From assembly GCF_900094555.1 (NCBI RefSeq), contig NZ_FMAC01000001.1, positions 496,001-560,000 of the forward strand: a stretch of 64,000 nt of DNA. Reading direction: 5' to 3'. The position numbers and the translations under genes are program-made. Shown here piece after piece: positions 46,366 to 59,939 of this stretch (its first letter is position 1; each line of letters begins with the position of its first letter). The notes under the pieces are model-generated. The model did no database searches, was not told where the DNA came from, and saw nothing but the letters and a program-made list of their open reading frames with translations. Source of the DNA: Martinezella hainanensis (GTDB lineage Bacteria > Pseudomonadota > Alphaproteobacteria > Rhizobiales > Rhizobiaceae).

Positions 46366-47277
46366 CTATGTGCCGCGACCCCGCCGTTGCTCGCGATTCA
46401 GAAAGTCGACGAAGGCCCGAAGCGGCGTCGGCATATGCCTGCGGCTCGCGTAATAAAGAAACGGGCCGGAGAACTCCGTGTCCCACTCTTCGAGGATGGG
46501 CACCAGTTCTCCACTGGCGATCTGCGGCGCGAGGAACTCCCGAAAAGTGCGGATGATGCCCAATCCCGCGGCAGCCGCATTGCGCTCGATCTCGATCGAA
46601 TTGGTCGAGACGACCATCGGCGGCGCGATGAAGATCGTCTCCCCTTTCCTTTCGAATTCCCACGGCGCCACCGTGCCGCTCAGGAACCGATGGCGGATGC
46701 AGCGATGCTCAAGTATGTCGCGCGGATGCTTGGGCGTGCCATGGGTCGCAAGGTAGTCTGGCGAAGCGGCCGTAACATAATGCTGGCGCCGCGGCCCGAT
46801 CGGTACGGCGATCATATCCTTTTCCAGTCTCTCGTCGTAGCGGATGCCGGCATCGTAGCCGGCGGCCACCACATCGATGAACGTGTCCTCGGCGACGATT
46901 TCCACTGATATTGCCGGGTATTCCTTCAGGAAGCGGCTTATAATGTTGGGCATGACAACCGTGGCGGCGACTGTCGGCACATTCAGCCGCAATGTCCCGC
47001 CGACGCTGTCGCGAAAGCTGTTGATGTCGTCGAGGGCGACGGCAATCTCGCTCATGGCCGGCGTCAGGCGCTCCATCAGCCGCTCTCCTGCCTCCGTCGG
47101 TGTCACACTTCGGGTCGTGCGATTGAGCAGGCGCACCGCCAGCCGTTCCTCCAGACGCCGCACCGCTTCGCTTAACGACGAGGCGGAAACGCCGCGCCTG
47201 CGTGCCGCTTCCCGGAAGCTGCGCTCGCGGGCAACGGCGGTAAAGGCAACCAGATCGGCCAGCGGCAAGTCATCCAT
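46366..47277 (-). CDS. LysR-family regulator, divergent from an aldo-keto reductase
   Basis: A 303-residue LysR-type regulator. The helix-turn-helix (about 1-60) is DLVAFTAVARERSFREAARR with RRGVSASSLSEAVRRLEERL. The effector domain is of the large AaeR/PerR-like group (VPTVAATVVMPNIISRFLKE). The ATG at 47277 is the natural start; a TTG five codons upstream is possible. It lies 124 bases from a divergent aldo-keto reductase gene, the classic arrangement for a LysR regulator controlling its neighbour. The inducer is unknown. Confidence 0.88.
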   Translation of the reverse strand: MDDLPLADLVAFTAVARERSFREAARRRGVSASSLSEAVRRLEERLAVRLLNRTTRSVTPTEAGERLMERLTPAMSEIAVALDDINSFRDSVGGTLRLNVPTVAATVVMPNIISRFLKEYPAISVEIVAEDTFIDVVAAGYDAGIRYDERLEKDMIAVPIGPRRQHYVTAASPDYLATHGTPKHPRDILEHRCIRHRFLSGTVAPWEFERKGETIFIAPPMVVSTNSIEIERNAAAAGLGIIRTFREFLAPQIASGELVPILEEWDTEFSGPFLYYASRRHMPTPLRAFVDFLNREQRRGRGT

Positions 47278-47401
47278 TGTGCGAAATTCCAAACAACCTG
47301 TTTCAATTTACCCGGATTATCGCACAGAGCACGATCGAGTAAAACAGCATCGACAGAGGCCTGCAAGAAAATGAGCGCGCCTTCGACCAAGGAGACTAAC
47401 G

Positions 47402-48394
<993 letters not shown>

Positions 48395-48446
48395 TGCGGA
48401 AAACGACTTGCCCGCTCGCCGATGCTCAGCGAGCGGACAAGCAAGA

Positions 48447-49367
48447 TCAGACCGGATTGTTGAGAGTATCGCAATCCGAGAGCTTGCCGGAATCGAAACC
48501 CTGCTTGAACCACTTCACGCGTTGCGCCGAGGTGCCGTGGTTGAAACTGTCGGGAACGACATAACCCTGCGTGCGCTTCTGCAGCGTATCGTCGCCGATC
48601 TGCTGCGCAGCATTCAGCGCCTCTTCAAGATCGCCGGTCTGCAGGATGCCCTTCTGCTGCGTGAACTTGCCCCAGATGCCGGCAAAGCAATCGGCTTGCA
48701 GCTCGATGCGCACGGACATCTTGTTGGCGTCGACTTCGCTCATGTTGCGGCGGGCCTGATTGAACTTCGGCAGGATACCGAGCAGGTCCTGGACATGATG
48801 GCCGACCTCATGTGCGATCACATAGGCTTGCGCGAAATCGCCGGATGCGCCGAACTGATCCTTCATCTGCTGGAAGAAGGCCATGTCGAGATAGACCTTC
48901 TGATCGCTCGGGCAATAGAAGGGGCCGGTTGCCGCCGAAGCTTGGCCGCAAGCCGAAGGGAAGCTGCCGGAGAACAGCACCAACTTCGGATCCGTATAGG
49001 TCTGCCCCATCGACTTGAAGATACCGGTCCAGGTGTCTTCCGTATCGGCAAGAACAGTCGCAACGAACTGCTTCATCTCGTCATTGGCCGGCTGACCGCC
49101 GCCGCTGCTGTTGGAGGTGCTTTGCTGATATCCGGAGCCGCCGCCCTCCAGCATGCCACTTTGCTGCAGCAGGCCGATAACGTCGACGCCCATGGCTCTC
49201 AGGATCAGGAAGATCACGATGAGCACGATAATGGTACGGAAGCTCAAACCGCCGCCGCCAATCCCCCCGCCGGGAAACCGGAAGCCGCCACCGCCGCCGC
49301 CGCTCATAGGCGATGAGCCGCGTTCGTCCTCGATATTGTCGGATTGCCGACGCCCCTTCCAATCCAT
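48447..49367 (-). CDS. YpfJ-like neutral zinc metallopeptidase
   Basis: A 306-residue membrane-anchored peptidase. After a short cytoplasmic stretch and a glycine-rich segment there is one membrane helix (FRTIIVLIVIFLILRAMGVD, about 44-63). The periplasmic domain carries the zinc motif HEVGHHVQ and ASAATGPFYCPSDQKVYLDM, typical of the neutral zinc metallopeptidase (zinicin-like, YpfJ) family. AGGAGGTG precedes the ATG at 49367. Its substrates are unknown. It is convergent with the aldo-keto reductase gene. Confidence 0.9.
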   Translation of the reverse strand: MDWKGRRQSDNIEDERGSSPMSGGGGGGFRFPGGGIGGGGLSFRTIIVLIVIFLILRAMGVDVIGLLQQSGMLEGGGSGYQQSTSNSSGGGQPANDEMKQFVATVLADTEDTWTGIFKSMGQTYTDPKLVLFSGSFPSACGQASAATGPFYCPSDQKVYLDMAFFQQMKDQFGASGDFAQAYVIAHEVGHHVQDLLGILPKFNQARRNMSEVDANKMSVRIELQADCFAGIWGKFTQQKGILQTGDLEEALNAAQQIGDDTLQKRTQGYVVPDSFNHGTSAQRVKWFKQGFDSGKLSDCDTLNNPV

Positions 49368-49460
49368 AGTGCACCTCCTGGCGATGCCTAAAATCAAAGT
49401 CCCTTGAGGCATTTATATATCCAGGAAGTGTAACAAAGCCAGTTGGCTATCGACAGAACA

Positions 49461-49955
49461 TTAGCTTAAACGCCGCCGCCGCCATATTTCTTTGGACGTG
49501 GACCATAAAAGCGCAATGGCTATAGCTATCGCGACCAGAAACGGCGCCGTTTCGTCGCCATCGAAAGCCACTCTGTTCATGATCCGCCCCGGAAGAAAGG
49601 TAAAAGCTCCGGCACCAACGATGCCACCGAAGTAAAGGCTTCTGACGATGCGCTTATGCGCCTCGATATTGTGCCTGCGCGCATTGGCGATCGCTCTCCA
49701 ACAACCGAAGAGAACGAGTATCGAGAGCATGTGAATCGGACTGAAGCCGTAGAACATATTGATCTGATGAATGAAGAAGCTCGATAGTGCGGTCACGACC
49801 ATCAGGACCAACCATATCTTGCCGAGCAGGCGATGCCTTGGCGTCCCCTTGGGCCCAAGAAGGAGATAGGCTCCGAGCAGGGCGGCCGGAACGACCGCCG
49901 CGACATGGATCTGGATCGCGATTGGGGCATCAAGAAGCGGCTCAAAGGTCATCAT
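49461..49955 (-). CDS. DUF2306 membrane protein
   Basis: A 164-residue membrane protein with four predicted helices (about 12-32, 47-67, 72-92 region and 138-153). It has HRLLGKIWLVLMVVTALSSF and INMFYGFSPIHMLSILVL, conserved in DUF2306 proteins; the conserved histidines suggest metal or heme contact, but this is speculative. It is divergent from the membrane LytTR regulator, whose GTG start lies 84 bases away, so the two are probably functionally linked. Confidence 0.82.
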   Translation of the reverse strand: MMTFEPLLDAPIAIQIHVAAVVPAALLGAYLLLGPKGTPRHRLLGKIWLVLMVVTALSSFFIHQINMFYGFSPIHMLSILVLFGCWRAIANARRHNIEAHKRIVRSLYFGGIVGAGAFTFLPGRIMNRVAFDGDETAPFLVAIAIAIALLWSTSKEIWRRRRLS

Positions 49956-50038
49956 CTGTATCCGGTTGAGTTTATAGAGCCTTTCCGCGATAGTGTTGTT
50001 CTCTCAATCGAAATTGCGCAAGAGAACGGGAAATCTTC

Positions 50039-50863
50039 GTGGATCACACCTTTCTGCAGTCCACGCTTCGTGAATTGCAGGTCATCCAGCGTTCGCCGCG
50101 CTTCTGGGCGACCTTTGTCACCATCGTCCTGATCTTCGCCTTGACCGGACCGTACGGCACCCTTGACCGGCTCATGCCGGGAGCCCGGCTCGGCTACTGG
50201 CTCGCCCTTCATGCCATGGCATGGTCCATCGCAATCGTATTTTCCGTCGTCGCCGAAATCCTGCTGCGGAGACATGTGGCGGGCATGTTCGCCCGGATGA
50301 TGATCGGCTCCGTCGCCGCCGCATTGCCGATCGGCTTCGGCATCACGCTTGTCGACTTCGCCTTCTTCGGCACGCTGCCCACCGTGAGCGGCAGCCTGCG
50401 TCAATCGCTGGGCTCCATACCGCTTTGCGCCCTCTTCTGTATCCTCACCTATTTGACCATGCATCGGCAGATCGCGATGGCAGCTGCGGGAACGGATCTC
50501 GCGGAAGCGAAGACAATGTCCACCTCTGCACCCGAGATTCGGCCCCGGACACCTCAGCCGCCGATTCTCTTGCGTTTGAAGCCGGAAAACCGCGGAGCGC
50601 TGATAAGGCTCACCGTTCGCGACCATTACACCGAGGTCGTGACAACACGCGGCCGCGAACTCATCCTCTTGCGCTTCGGCGACGCCCTGATGGAAATCGG
50701 CAACATAGAAGGTATCCGCCTGCACCGATCGCATTGGGTCGCGACGGACCATGTCGCCAGCCTGAAACGCGACAATGGCAAGCTTTTCGTGATCGCGCGC
50801 GACGGCGCGGAGATGCCCGTCAGCCGCTCCTATGCCGAAGATGTCCGGCGTCGTTTCGGCTAA
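50039..50863 (+). CDS. Membrane-bound LytTR-family transcription regulator
   Basis: A 274-residue regulator. Four membrane helices occupy about residues 20-145 (for example FWATFVTIVLIFALTGPYGT). A linker follows, then a C-terminal LytTR DNA-binding domain (about 175-274) with RLTVRDHYTEVVTTRG and HRSHWVATDHVASL. The start is a GTG at 50039. Membrane LytTR proteins lack a separate kinase and sense through the membrane domain or partner proteins. It is divergent from the DUF2306 membrane protein, a likely partner or target. The trigger is unknown. Confidence 0.87.
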   Translation: MDHTFLQSTLRELQVIQRSPRFWATFVTIVLIFALTGPYGTLDRLMPGARLGYWLALHAMAWSIAIVFSVVAEILLRRHVAGMFARMMIGSVAAALPIGFGITLVDFAFFGTLPTVSGSLRQSLGSIPLCALFCILTYLTMHRQIAMAAAGTDLAEAKTMSTSAPEIRPRTPQPPILLRLKPENRGALIRLTVRDHYTEVVTTRGRELILLRFGDALMEIGNIEGIRLHRSHWVATDHVASLKRDNGKLFVIARDGAEMPVSRSYAEDVRRRFG

Positions 50864-51033
50864 TGGCGACAAAGTCGGCAGAATTCATGTCGATTCCGCC
50901 ATTTATGGGGTTCCGTTTGCAAATACATTTGCCTATAAGCCGCTTCTAGCCTGAAAATATTGCCCATGCGCCCCGACCGGTGATCTCCCACCCTGGCCGG
51001 CTTTTTGCGCAACGAAAAAACGGATGAGAGCCC

Positions 51034-54519
<3,486 letters not shown>

Positions 54520-54694
54520 GGCGCATAAATCAGCTGCAAAGGACGTGGGCGGGATAGCCGGCTCACGTTCATAATTGCGCAATCAGGCGATCGAGCGGGC
54601 AAGGAGCTTCAACGGGAGCTTTCCTTAAACCTTCGAATTTTCTGGCTTTCGTCTGTCGCAATCTGCTATAGGTGAAAGAATAATGACTCTGGAT

Positions 54695-54730
54695 GGTTCC
54701 GAAGTACCGCTTCGGGACCTGTTTTCTTTT
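54695..54730 (+). terminator. Terminator between carB and greA (possible greA leader attenuator)
   Basis: GGTTCCGAAG and CTTCGGGACC form a 10-bp stem with one T-G pair and a 5-base loop, followed by TGTTTTCTTTT. It lies 175 bases after the carB stop and 42 bases before the greA start. A -10-like CTATAG lies at 54666-54671, just upstream. The element may end carB transcripts, or attenuate a greA transcript as the greA leader of E. coli does when it yields the sRNA GraL. Confidence 0.75.
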
Positions 54731-54772
54731 GTGTCTGCAGCAGAGCAACACAGGGAGTGAAGGACAAGAAAA

Positions 54773-55249
54773 ATGGTTGAAAAGGTACCGATGACACAGA
54801 ACGGGTTCGTCAAGCTGCAGGAAGAACTGCGCTGGCGTCAGCAGGAAGAGCGCCCGCGGATCATCGAGGCAATTGCGGAAGCACGCGCCCATGGCGACCT
54901 GTCCGAAAATGCCGAGTACCATGCAGCCAAGGAAGCTCAGAGCCACAACGAAGGCCGCATCACCGAGCTTGAAGACCTGACGGCGCGCGCCGAAGTCATC
55001 GACCTCACCAAGATGTCCGGCTCGAAGATCAAGTTCGGCGCTAAGGTGAAGCTTGTCGACGAAGATACAGAAGAAGAGAAGATCTACCAGATCGTCGGCG
55101 ATCAGGAAGCCGATGTGAAGGCAGGCCGCATCTCCATCTCCTCCCCGATCGCCCGCGCCCTGATCGGCAAGGAAGTCGGCGATTCCATCGAGGTCAATGC
55201 CCCTGGCGGCGCCAAGGGCTACGAAATTCTCTCCATCACCTGGGGCTGA
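54773..55249 (+). CDS. greA: Transcription elongation factor GreA
   Basis: A 158-residue factor that rescues backtracked RNA polymerase by stimulating transcript cleavage. The N-terminal coiled coil (about 1-75) has [20 protein letters not shown] and [20 protein letters not shown] with the acidic tip residues. The C-terminal FKBP-like domain has [20 protein letters not shown]. Full length for the family. It is followed at once by lpsB, whose start touches the stop codon, so both may be cotranscribed. Confidence 0.97.
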   Translation: MVEKVPMTQNGFVKLQEELRWRQQEERPRIIEAIAEARAHGDLSENAEYHAAKEAQSHNEGRITELEDLTARAEVIDLTKMSGSKIKFGAKVKLVDEDTEEEKIYQIVGDQEADVKAGRISISSPIARALIGKEVGDSIEVNAPGGAKGYEILSITWG

Positions 55250-56335
55250 TTGCCCGTGCGCGATCGCGAGTCAGCGCATGCGGGCGATCTCCGCGAGATC
55301 GAAATCATAGCAACGAATTTCAAACGCCGGCTTTCTGGCGTTACCTCGACGATCGTGCAGCTCATCCCCAAGCAGGTCGAGCTCGGTTACCATATCGCCA
55401 CGCTCGGCCCCGGCCTGCCGGAGGACCTGCCGAGGCTCGGCTGGCGCCGGCTTCCCGGCCTTTGGACGAAGCCACGCCGCTATCGCGTGCGCATCTGGCA
55501 CGCCCGCCGCAACAATGAAATGCTTGTCGGTCTGCTGCTGCGCTCCGTGCTGCGCATGCGCCTGAAGCTGGTCTTCACCTCGGCGGCCCAGCGCCGCCAT
55601 ACCGGTTATACGCGCTGGCTCATCCGCCGCATGGATTCCGTGATCGCCACCAGTACCCGCTCCGGCAGCTTTCTTGAAGTGCCGCACACCGTCATCCAGC
55701 ACGGTGTCGACCTCAACAGCTTCCACCCGCCGGAAAAACCCGACGACCGCATGGCTGCAACCGGCCTGCCCGGCACCTATCTGATCGGCTGCTTCGGTCG
55801 CGTCCGCCATCAGAAGGGCACGGATCTATTCGTCAAGGCGATGATCGAGCTCCTGCCGCGCTATTCCGACTGGACCGCCGTCGTCTGCGGCCGCGTGACA
55901 TCAGAGCATCGCGGCTTTGGCGAGCAACTGGAAAAAATGGTGGCAGATGCGGGCCTTACCGATCGCATCCGCTTCATGGGCGAAGTCGACGACATCAAGC
56001 CCTGGTACCGCCGCGCTACTCTCTATGTCGCCCCCTCCCGCAACGAGGGTTTCGGCCTGACGCCGCTCGAAGCCATGGCTTCGTGCACCGCCGTTGTCGC
56101 ATCGGATGCGGGCGCCTATGCCGAGATGATCGTTCCGGGCGAAACCGGTGCCGTCGTGCCGGCAGGCGATGGCGAAGCCCTGACTAGGGCGATCGCCTTC
56201 TATCTCGCCAATCCAGAGGAAACGCTGCGCCAGGGTGAGAATGCCGTGCGCCATGTGCGCAGCGAGTTCGCGCTGGAAAAGGAAGCGAACGCCATCGGCG
56301 ACGTCTACAAGCGGCTGCTCGTCGCCAACAAGTGA
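55250..56335 (+). CDS. lpsB: LPS core mannosyltransferase LpsB
   Basis: A 361-residue family 4 glycosyltransferase that adds mannose to the lipopolysaccharide inner core. The nucleotide-sugar binding C-terminal half has GCFGRVRHQKGTDLFVKAMI and the EX7E motif in APSRNEGFGLTPLEAMASC. The N-terminal half (FKRRLSGVTSTIVQLIPKQ, then WHARRNNEMLVGLLLRS) closely follows rhizobial LpsB as I remember it, and the gene sits next to greA as in Sinorhizobium. The start is a TTG directly after the greA stop, with GTG at 55256 as an alternative. LPS core defects impair symbiosis in related species. Confidence 0.92.
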   Translation: MPVRDRESAHAGDLREIEIIATNFKRRLSGVTSTIVQLIPKQVELGYHIATLGPGLPEDLPRLGWRRLPGLWTKPRRYRVRIWHARRNNEMLVGLLLRSVLRMRLKLVFTSAAQRRHTGYTRWLIRRMDSVIATSTRSGSFLEVPHTVIQHGVDLNSFHPPEKPDDRMAATGLPGTYLIGCFGRVRHQKGTDLFVKAMIELLPRYSDWTAVVCGRVTSEHRGFGEQLEKMVADAGLTDRIRFMGEVDDIKPWYRRATLYVAPSRNEGFGLTPLEAMASCTAVVASDAGAYAEMIVPGETGAVVPAGDGEALTRAIAFYLANPEETLRQGENAVRHVRSEFALEKEANAIGDVYKRLLVANK

Positions 56336-56344
56336 GCGGCTTGG

Positions 56345-57268
56345 TCAGCGACCGAGATCGATGCGGTTGCGCCCGATGAAATCGATCATCGAACGATCCT
56401 CCACCATATCTTCCTCGATGCTTTTGACGATGGACAGGACCTTGTCCCGATATTTCGTCGTACTGCTGTCATAGGCCCATCCCCGCGCCAGCTTCTCCAT
56501 CAGTTCCTGCCGGGATTTCGTATAATAGTGGTTAAGCTGCAGGAAGCGGTTCGAATAGAACTCGGGCGACTTCCGCGCCCGCCGCGTAAACCGCTTCCCG
56601 GCGTCGTTGGCCGTCAGATCGCCGTACGCCCGTGTCTGGAACTGATGGACGCTGACTTCGCTCACCTCGCACGGATCGACGATACATTTGAAATTGCTGA
56701 CATTTTCTTTCGTTGTCATCGGATCGGCGCCGCGCATCGTATAGTTCAGCGCCAAAGGCCCGTCTGGCGGCGTCTCATGACCGCTTGTGGCAAACATGTG
56801 CCAGGGCAGCGAGACATTCGGAAAATTGCCGACCGCCTCCAGCGCCTGCTCGACGGTCTTCGCATCCTTCGGAAGAAGGAACTCGTCGACATCGATGAAC
56901 GCCATCCAGCGATAGTCGCCGCCGAAATTCAGGATCGCGTGGGCAAAAGTGATGACCTGACCGTTCAGCATCGCCGACGTCGCGGCATCGCGCATACGCC
57001 CAGCCCAGGGAATGATCGTCAACGCGTCTTCAGAGAGCAGGCTTCGAAGAAATGCGCAGGTCTCGTCCGTCGAACCGTTGTCATAGATATAGAAATGACG
57101 AATGCCGACCGCCTTGTGGAAGCGTACCCACTCCTCAATGTAGCGTGCTTCGTTCTTGACGCAGGTGGCGATGGCGATGCCGTGGCGCCCTGCCCTTGGT
57201 TCCGGCGGATCGATGGACAGCTTCTTGGCGTCGGACGCCTTGGGTTTCAGCCAGCGCATAAGCTTCAT
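56345..57268 (-). CDS. Glycosyltransferase (family 2/92-like), LPS cluster
   Basis: A 307-residue glycosyltransferase. The N-terminal GT-A domain has ATCVKNEARYIEEWVRFHKA (about 34-53) and RHFYIYDNGSTDETCAFL, with the metal-binding DVDEF in WMAFIDVDEFLLPKD, a pattern of the GT92/GT2_4 family. I chose the ATG at 57268 because AAGG precedes it; an ATG at 57319 lies only 3 bases after the upstream stop. It is the third gene of the leftward lrp operon and convergent with lpsB. It corresponds by position to the lps genes of Sinorhizobium, but I cannot say which. Confidence 0.8.
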   Translation of the reverse strand: MKLMRWLKPKASDAKKLSIDPPEPRAGRHGIAIATCVKNEARYIEEWVRFHKAVGIRHFYIYDNGSTDETCAFLRSLLSEDALTIIPWAGRMRDAATSAMLNGQVITFAHAILNFGGDYRWMAFIDVDEFLLPKDAKTVEQALEAVGNFPNVSLPWHMFATSGHETPPDGPLALNYTMRGADPMTTKENVSNFKCIVDPCEVSEVSVHQFQTRAYGDLTANDAGKRFTRRARKSPEFYSNRFLQLNHYYTKSRQELMEKLARGWAYDSSTTKYRDKVLSIVKSIEEDMVEDRSMIDFIGRNRIDLGR

Positions 57269-57322
57269 TCCATCAACCTTAATTTCAATCGGGCTCGCCG
57301 GTCCTGCCGGCTCCGGCAAAGA

Positions 57323-58231
57323 TCAAGCCTGCGACTTCAATGCAAACCTGTCGTCGTAGCCAAAATCATATTTGCGCAACGCCGAAACGCGGGAATAGTT
57401 GACGAAGGAGACGCCGCGTTCAGCGGCGATCTGCCGCGCAAGCACCAGATGCTCGATGATACGCCCCTCGGCCCGGGCAATGCCGGAGAACGCCATCTCA
57501 CTGGGAGTCTCATAAAAGCGGGGCTCGCCGGCATTGGATATATCGATCCCCAAGAAGCCGACCTGCTGCTGCGCACAATAAAGAGCAAATTGCAAAGCCG
57601 AGACGGCGACGGAGCCTCCAAGAAAGACCCCACGGTCCGGAGAAAGCGAAAAACCGGCCGAACCCTCGGCATCCAGCCTGACATATTGCAGCTTCTTGAG
57701 ATCGTCGACCGAGCGGCGGCGCGCACCATAAGGCTTGCGGATATCATCGATCAGAATGATAGTCTTGTCCGCCAGCCAGCTTTTGTCGATCTCGCAAAGC
57801 GCGCGCAGCACCGCCACGGAAAACAGGCAAAGCGAGCCTGGAGCAACCTTCTCGCGCAGCATGTCGAGATGCCGCCAGACAAAACGCTCATCTTCGACAG
57901 CGATCGCCAATGGCTCGGCGATCCGATCTCCTGACAGGCCAATAGCCCCGTTCAGAAGAATCGCGCTGCGAAATTCGAGACCACTGAGATCGCAATCGCG
58001 AATTGATGGGCCTGAACCGACGATGTAAACCGCATCGCCGCAACGTTCGCGCAGACGGTCCATGCCAGCAAGGCTCGCAACCTTGATGCCCCGATAAAGC
58101 ACTTCGCTGACATTCTGGCTGCGGACGATGCTGAGCCCCGGAAACCAGTCCTGCACATGAGCCCGCGAGCCACCCAAAAAAAGGCGCACGCCGGACTTGA
58201 TCAGCGACCGATGCCAGGGGCGATCTGCCAT
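57323..58231 (-). CDS. DUF115-like (MptE/Maf-type) protein, LPS cluster
   Basis: A 302-residue protein with a Rossmann-like motif AVYIVGSGPSIRDCDLSGLE (residues about 66-85), typical of DUF115/MAF-type proteins that transfer sugars or carry glycosyltransferase-like folds. It also has VFLGGSVAVSALQFALYC and QQVGFLGIDISNAGE. No membrane helices are visible. It begins 4 bases after the lrp stop, so both belong to one operon with the next glycosyltransferase gene. A role in surface polysaccharide assembly is inferred from this context. Confidence 0.72.
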   Translation of the reverse strand: MADRPWHRSLIKSGVRLFLGGSRAHVQDWFPGLSIVRSQNVSEVLYRGIKVASLAGMDRLRERCGDAVYIVGSGPSIRDCDLSGLEFRSAILLNGAIGLSGDRIAEPLAIAVEDERFVWRHLDMLREKVAPGSLCLFSVAVLRALCEIDKSWLADKTIILIDDIRKPYGARRRSVDDLKKLQYVRLDAEGSAGFSLSPDRGVFLGGSVAVSALQFALYCAQQQVGFLGIDISNAGEPRFYETPSEMAFSGIARAEGRIIEHLVLARQIAAERGVSFVNYSRVSALRKYDFGYDDRFALKSQA

Positions 58232-58235
58232 TCGC

Positions 58236-58703
58236 CTAAAGCTCCACCAGGCCGAGCTTCTTGACTTGCCGGATGGTCAGCATGGTGCGCACGGTGTCCA
58301 CATGTTCATTCGCCGTCAGAACCTCGATGACGAAATCCTGGAAACGCGTGAGGTTTTCCGCAACGCAGTGCAGCAGAAAATCGCTGTCGCCCGAAACCAT
58401 CCATGCCTGCCGAACCAGCGGCCATGCCGAGGTTGCGCTGGCAAAAGCCTTGAGGTTCGCTTCCGACTGATGCTTCAGGCCGACCATGCAGAAAGCCACG
58501 AGATCGAAGCCCAGTTTCGGGCTGTTCAGCATGGCGTGATAACCTTCGATGACGCCAGCCTCTTCCAGCTTGCGCACGCGGCGCAGACATGGCGGTGCCG
58601 AAATGCCAACTCGGTCTGCGAGCTCGACGTTGGTCATGCGTCCGTCCCGCTGGAGTTCCCGCAGAATCTTGATATCGATGGCATCGAGCTCAGCGCGAAG
58701 CAC
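58236..58703 (-). CDS. lrp: Lrp/AsnC-family regulator
   Basis: A 155-residue Lrp/AsnC-type regulator. The N-terminal helix-turn-helix has LDAIDIKILRELQRDGRMTN and ELADRVGISAPPCLRRVRKL. The C-terminal RAM domain has FDLVAFCMVGLKHQSEANL and SDFLLHCVAENLTRFQDFV. I chose the GTG at 58703 because AAAGG precedes it and the protein then has the usual length; the longer ATG start at 58853 adds 50 unrelated residues. It heads an operon with two LPS-type genes and is divergent from trxB. In Sinorhizobium an lrp-like gene sits at the same place beside the lps genes. Confidence 0.9.
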   Translation of the reverse strand: MLRAELDAIDIKILRELQRDGRMTNVELADRVGISAPPCLRRVRKLEEAGVIEGYHAMLNSPKLGFDLVAFCMVGLKHQSEANLKAFASATSAWPLVRQAWMVSGDSDFLLHCVAENLTRFQDFVIEVLTANEHVDTVRTMLTIRQVKKLGLVEL

Positions 58704-58789
58704 TTTTTTGCCTTTCTTTAATTCCCCCTCGCCAGCTTCTATATAAGGCAGGAAAATACGCAAGAAAGTTTCTCTCGCGTAGTTGATTC

Positions 58790-58819
58790 TTACACAAAGC
58801 AGATTTGCTCTGTGTGTAA
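58790..58819. promoter_or_regulatory. Inverted repeat in the lrp-trxB control region
   Basis: TTACACAAAG and CTGTGTGTAA are 10-base arms with one mismatched pair, forming a 30-bp dyad in the 238-base gap between the divergent lrp and trxB genes. It could be an operator for Lrp autoregulation or a redox regulator of trxB, but there is no direct evidence. Confidence 0.4.
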
Positions 58820-58941
58820 TGCAAGGCTGCCCTTGAATAAATGCATAAGGCAATCATAAATGAAGCGGCAGATCGCGAAATCGCCTGCTTTGCGCGCTTG
58901 AAGCCGCGGTTTCCCAATCGCCGAAATTGAAAGGACTGACT

Positions 58942-59916
58942 ATGCCTGCCCGCCACACAAAGGTGCTCATCATCGGTTCCGGCCCAGCCGGCTACACCGC
59001 CGCGGTTTATGCCGCGCGCGCGATGCTGCAGCCGGTTCTGATCGCTGGTCTCGAACAGGGCGGCCAGCTGATGATCACGACCGATGTCGAGAATTATCCG
59101 GGCTTTGCCGATCCGATCCAGGGACCATGGCTGATGGAGCAGATGCTTCAGCAGGCACAGCATGTCGGCGCCGAGATCGTCAACGACCTCGTGACCGAAG
59201 TCGATACCACCAAGCGTCCTTTCGTTGCCCATACCGATAGCGGACAGATCTGGACGGCCGACACCCTCATCATTGCGACCGGCGCCAAGGCGAAGTGGCT
59301 CGGCATCGAAAGCGAACAGCATTTTCAGGGCTTCGGCGTCTCCGCCTGCGCCACCTGCGACGGCTTCTTCTATCGCAACAAGGACGTCATCGTGGTCGGC
59401 GGCGGCAACAGCGCCGTCGAGGAAGCACTTTATCTCTCGAACATTGCCAAATCGGTAACTGTGGTGCATCGCCGCGATACTTTCCGTTCGGAAAAGATCC
59501 TGCAGGAACGCCTGTTCGCCAAGACAAACGTCAAGATCCTCTGGAATTCCGAGGTTGCCGAGATCACCGGCACGCCGGCCAAGCCGCCGATGCCGCCATC
59601 CGTTACCGGCGCCCGCCTTCGTGATGTTCGCACCGGCGCGATCACCGAAACGTCGATCGATGGTGTCTTCGTTGCCATCGGCCACGCGCCGGCGACTGAG
59701 CTCTTCAAGGGCAAGCTGAGGCTCAAGGATAATGGCTATCTCTGGACCGCTCCGGATTCGACCGCAACCAGCGTCGAAGGCATCTATGCCGCCGGTGACG
59801 TGACCGACGATACGTTCCGGCAGGCGATCACGGCAGCGGGAATGGGCTGCATGGCCGCACTTGAGGCGGAACGTTATCTGACCGGGCACATGCCCGTCGC
59901 CGTGGCTGCGGAGTGA
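58942..59916 (+). CDS. trxB: Thioredoxin reductase
   Basis: A 324-residue flavoenzyme that reduces thioredoxin with NADPH. It has the FAD-binding GSGPAGYTAAVYAARA (residues 12-27), the redox disulfide CATC (Cys136/Cys139), the NADPH motif VVGGGNSAVEEAL and the C-terminal FAD motif GIYAAGDVTDDTFRQAITAAG split around the flavin. I chose the ATG at 58942 because AAAGGA lies 6 bases before it. It is followed by lsrB after 23 bases, so both probably form an operon; the regulator is linked to oxidative stress in related bacteria. Confidence 0.97.
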   Translation: MPARHTKVLIIGSGPAGYTAAVYAARAMLQPVLIAGLEQGGQLMITTDVENYPGFADPIQGPWLMEQMLQQAQHVGAEIVNDLVTEVDTTKRPFVAHTDSGQIWTADTLIIATGAKAKWLGIESEQHFQGFGVSACATCDGFFYRNKDVIVVGGGNSAVEEALYLSNIAKSVTVVHRRDTFRSEKILQERLFAKTNVKILWNSEVAEITGTPAKPPMPPSVTGARLRDVRTGAITETSIDGVFVAIGHAPATELFKGKLRLKDNGYLWTAPDSTATSVEGIYAAGDVTDDTFRQAITAAGMGCMAALEAERYLTGHMPVAVAAE

Positions 59917-59939
59917 TGCAGCCGATGAGGGGAAACGGC

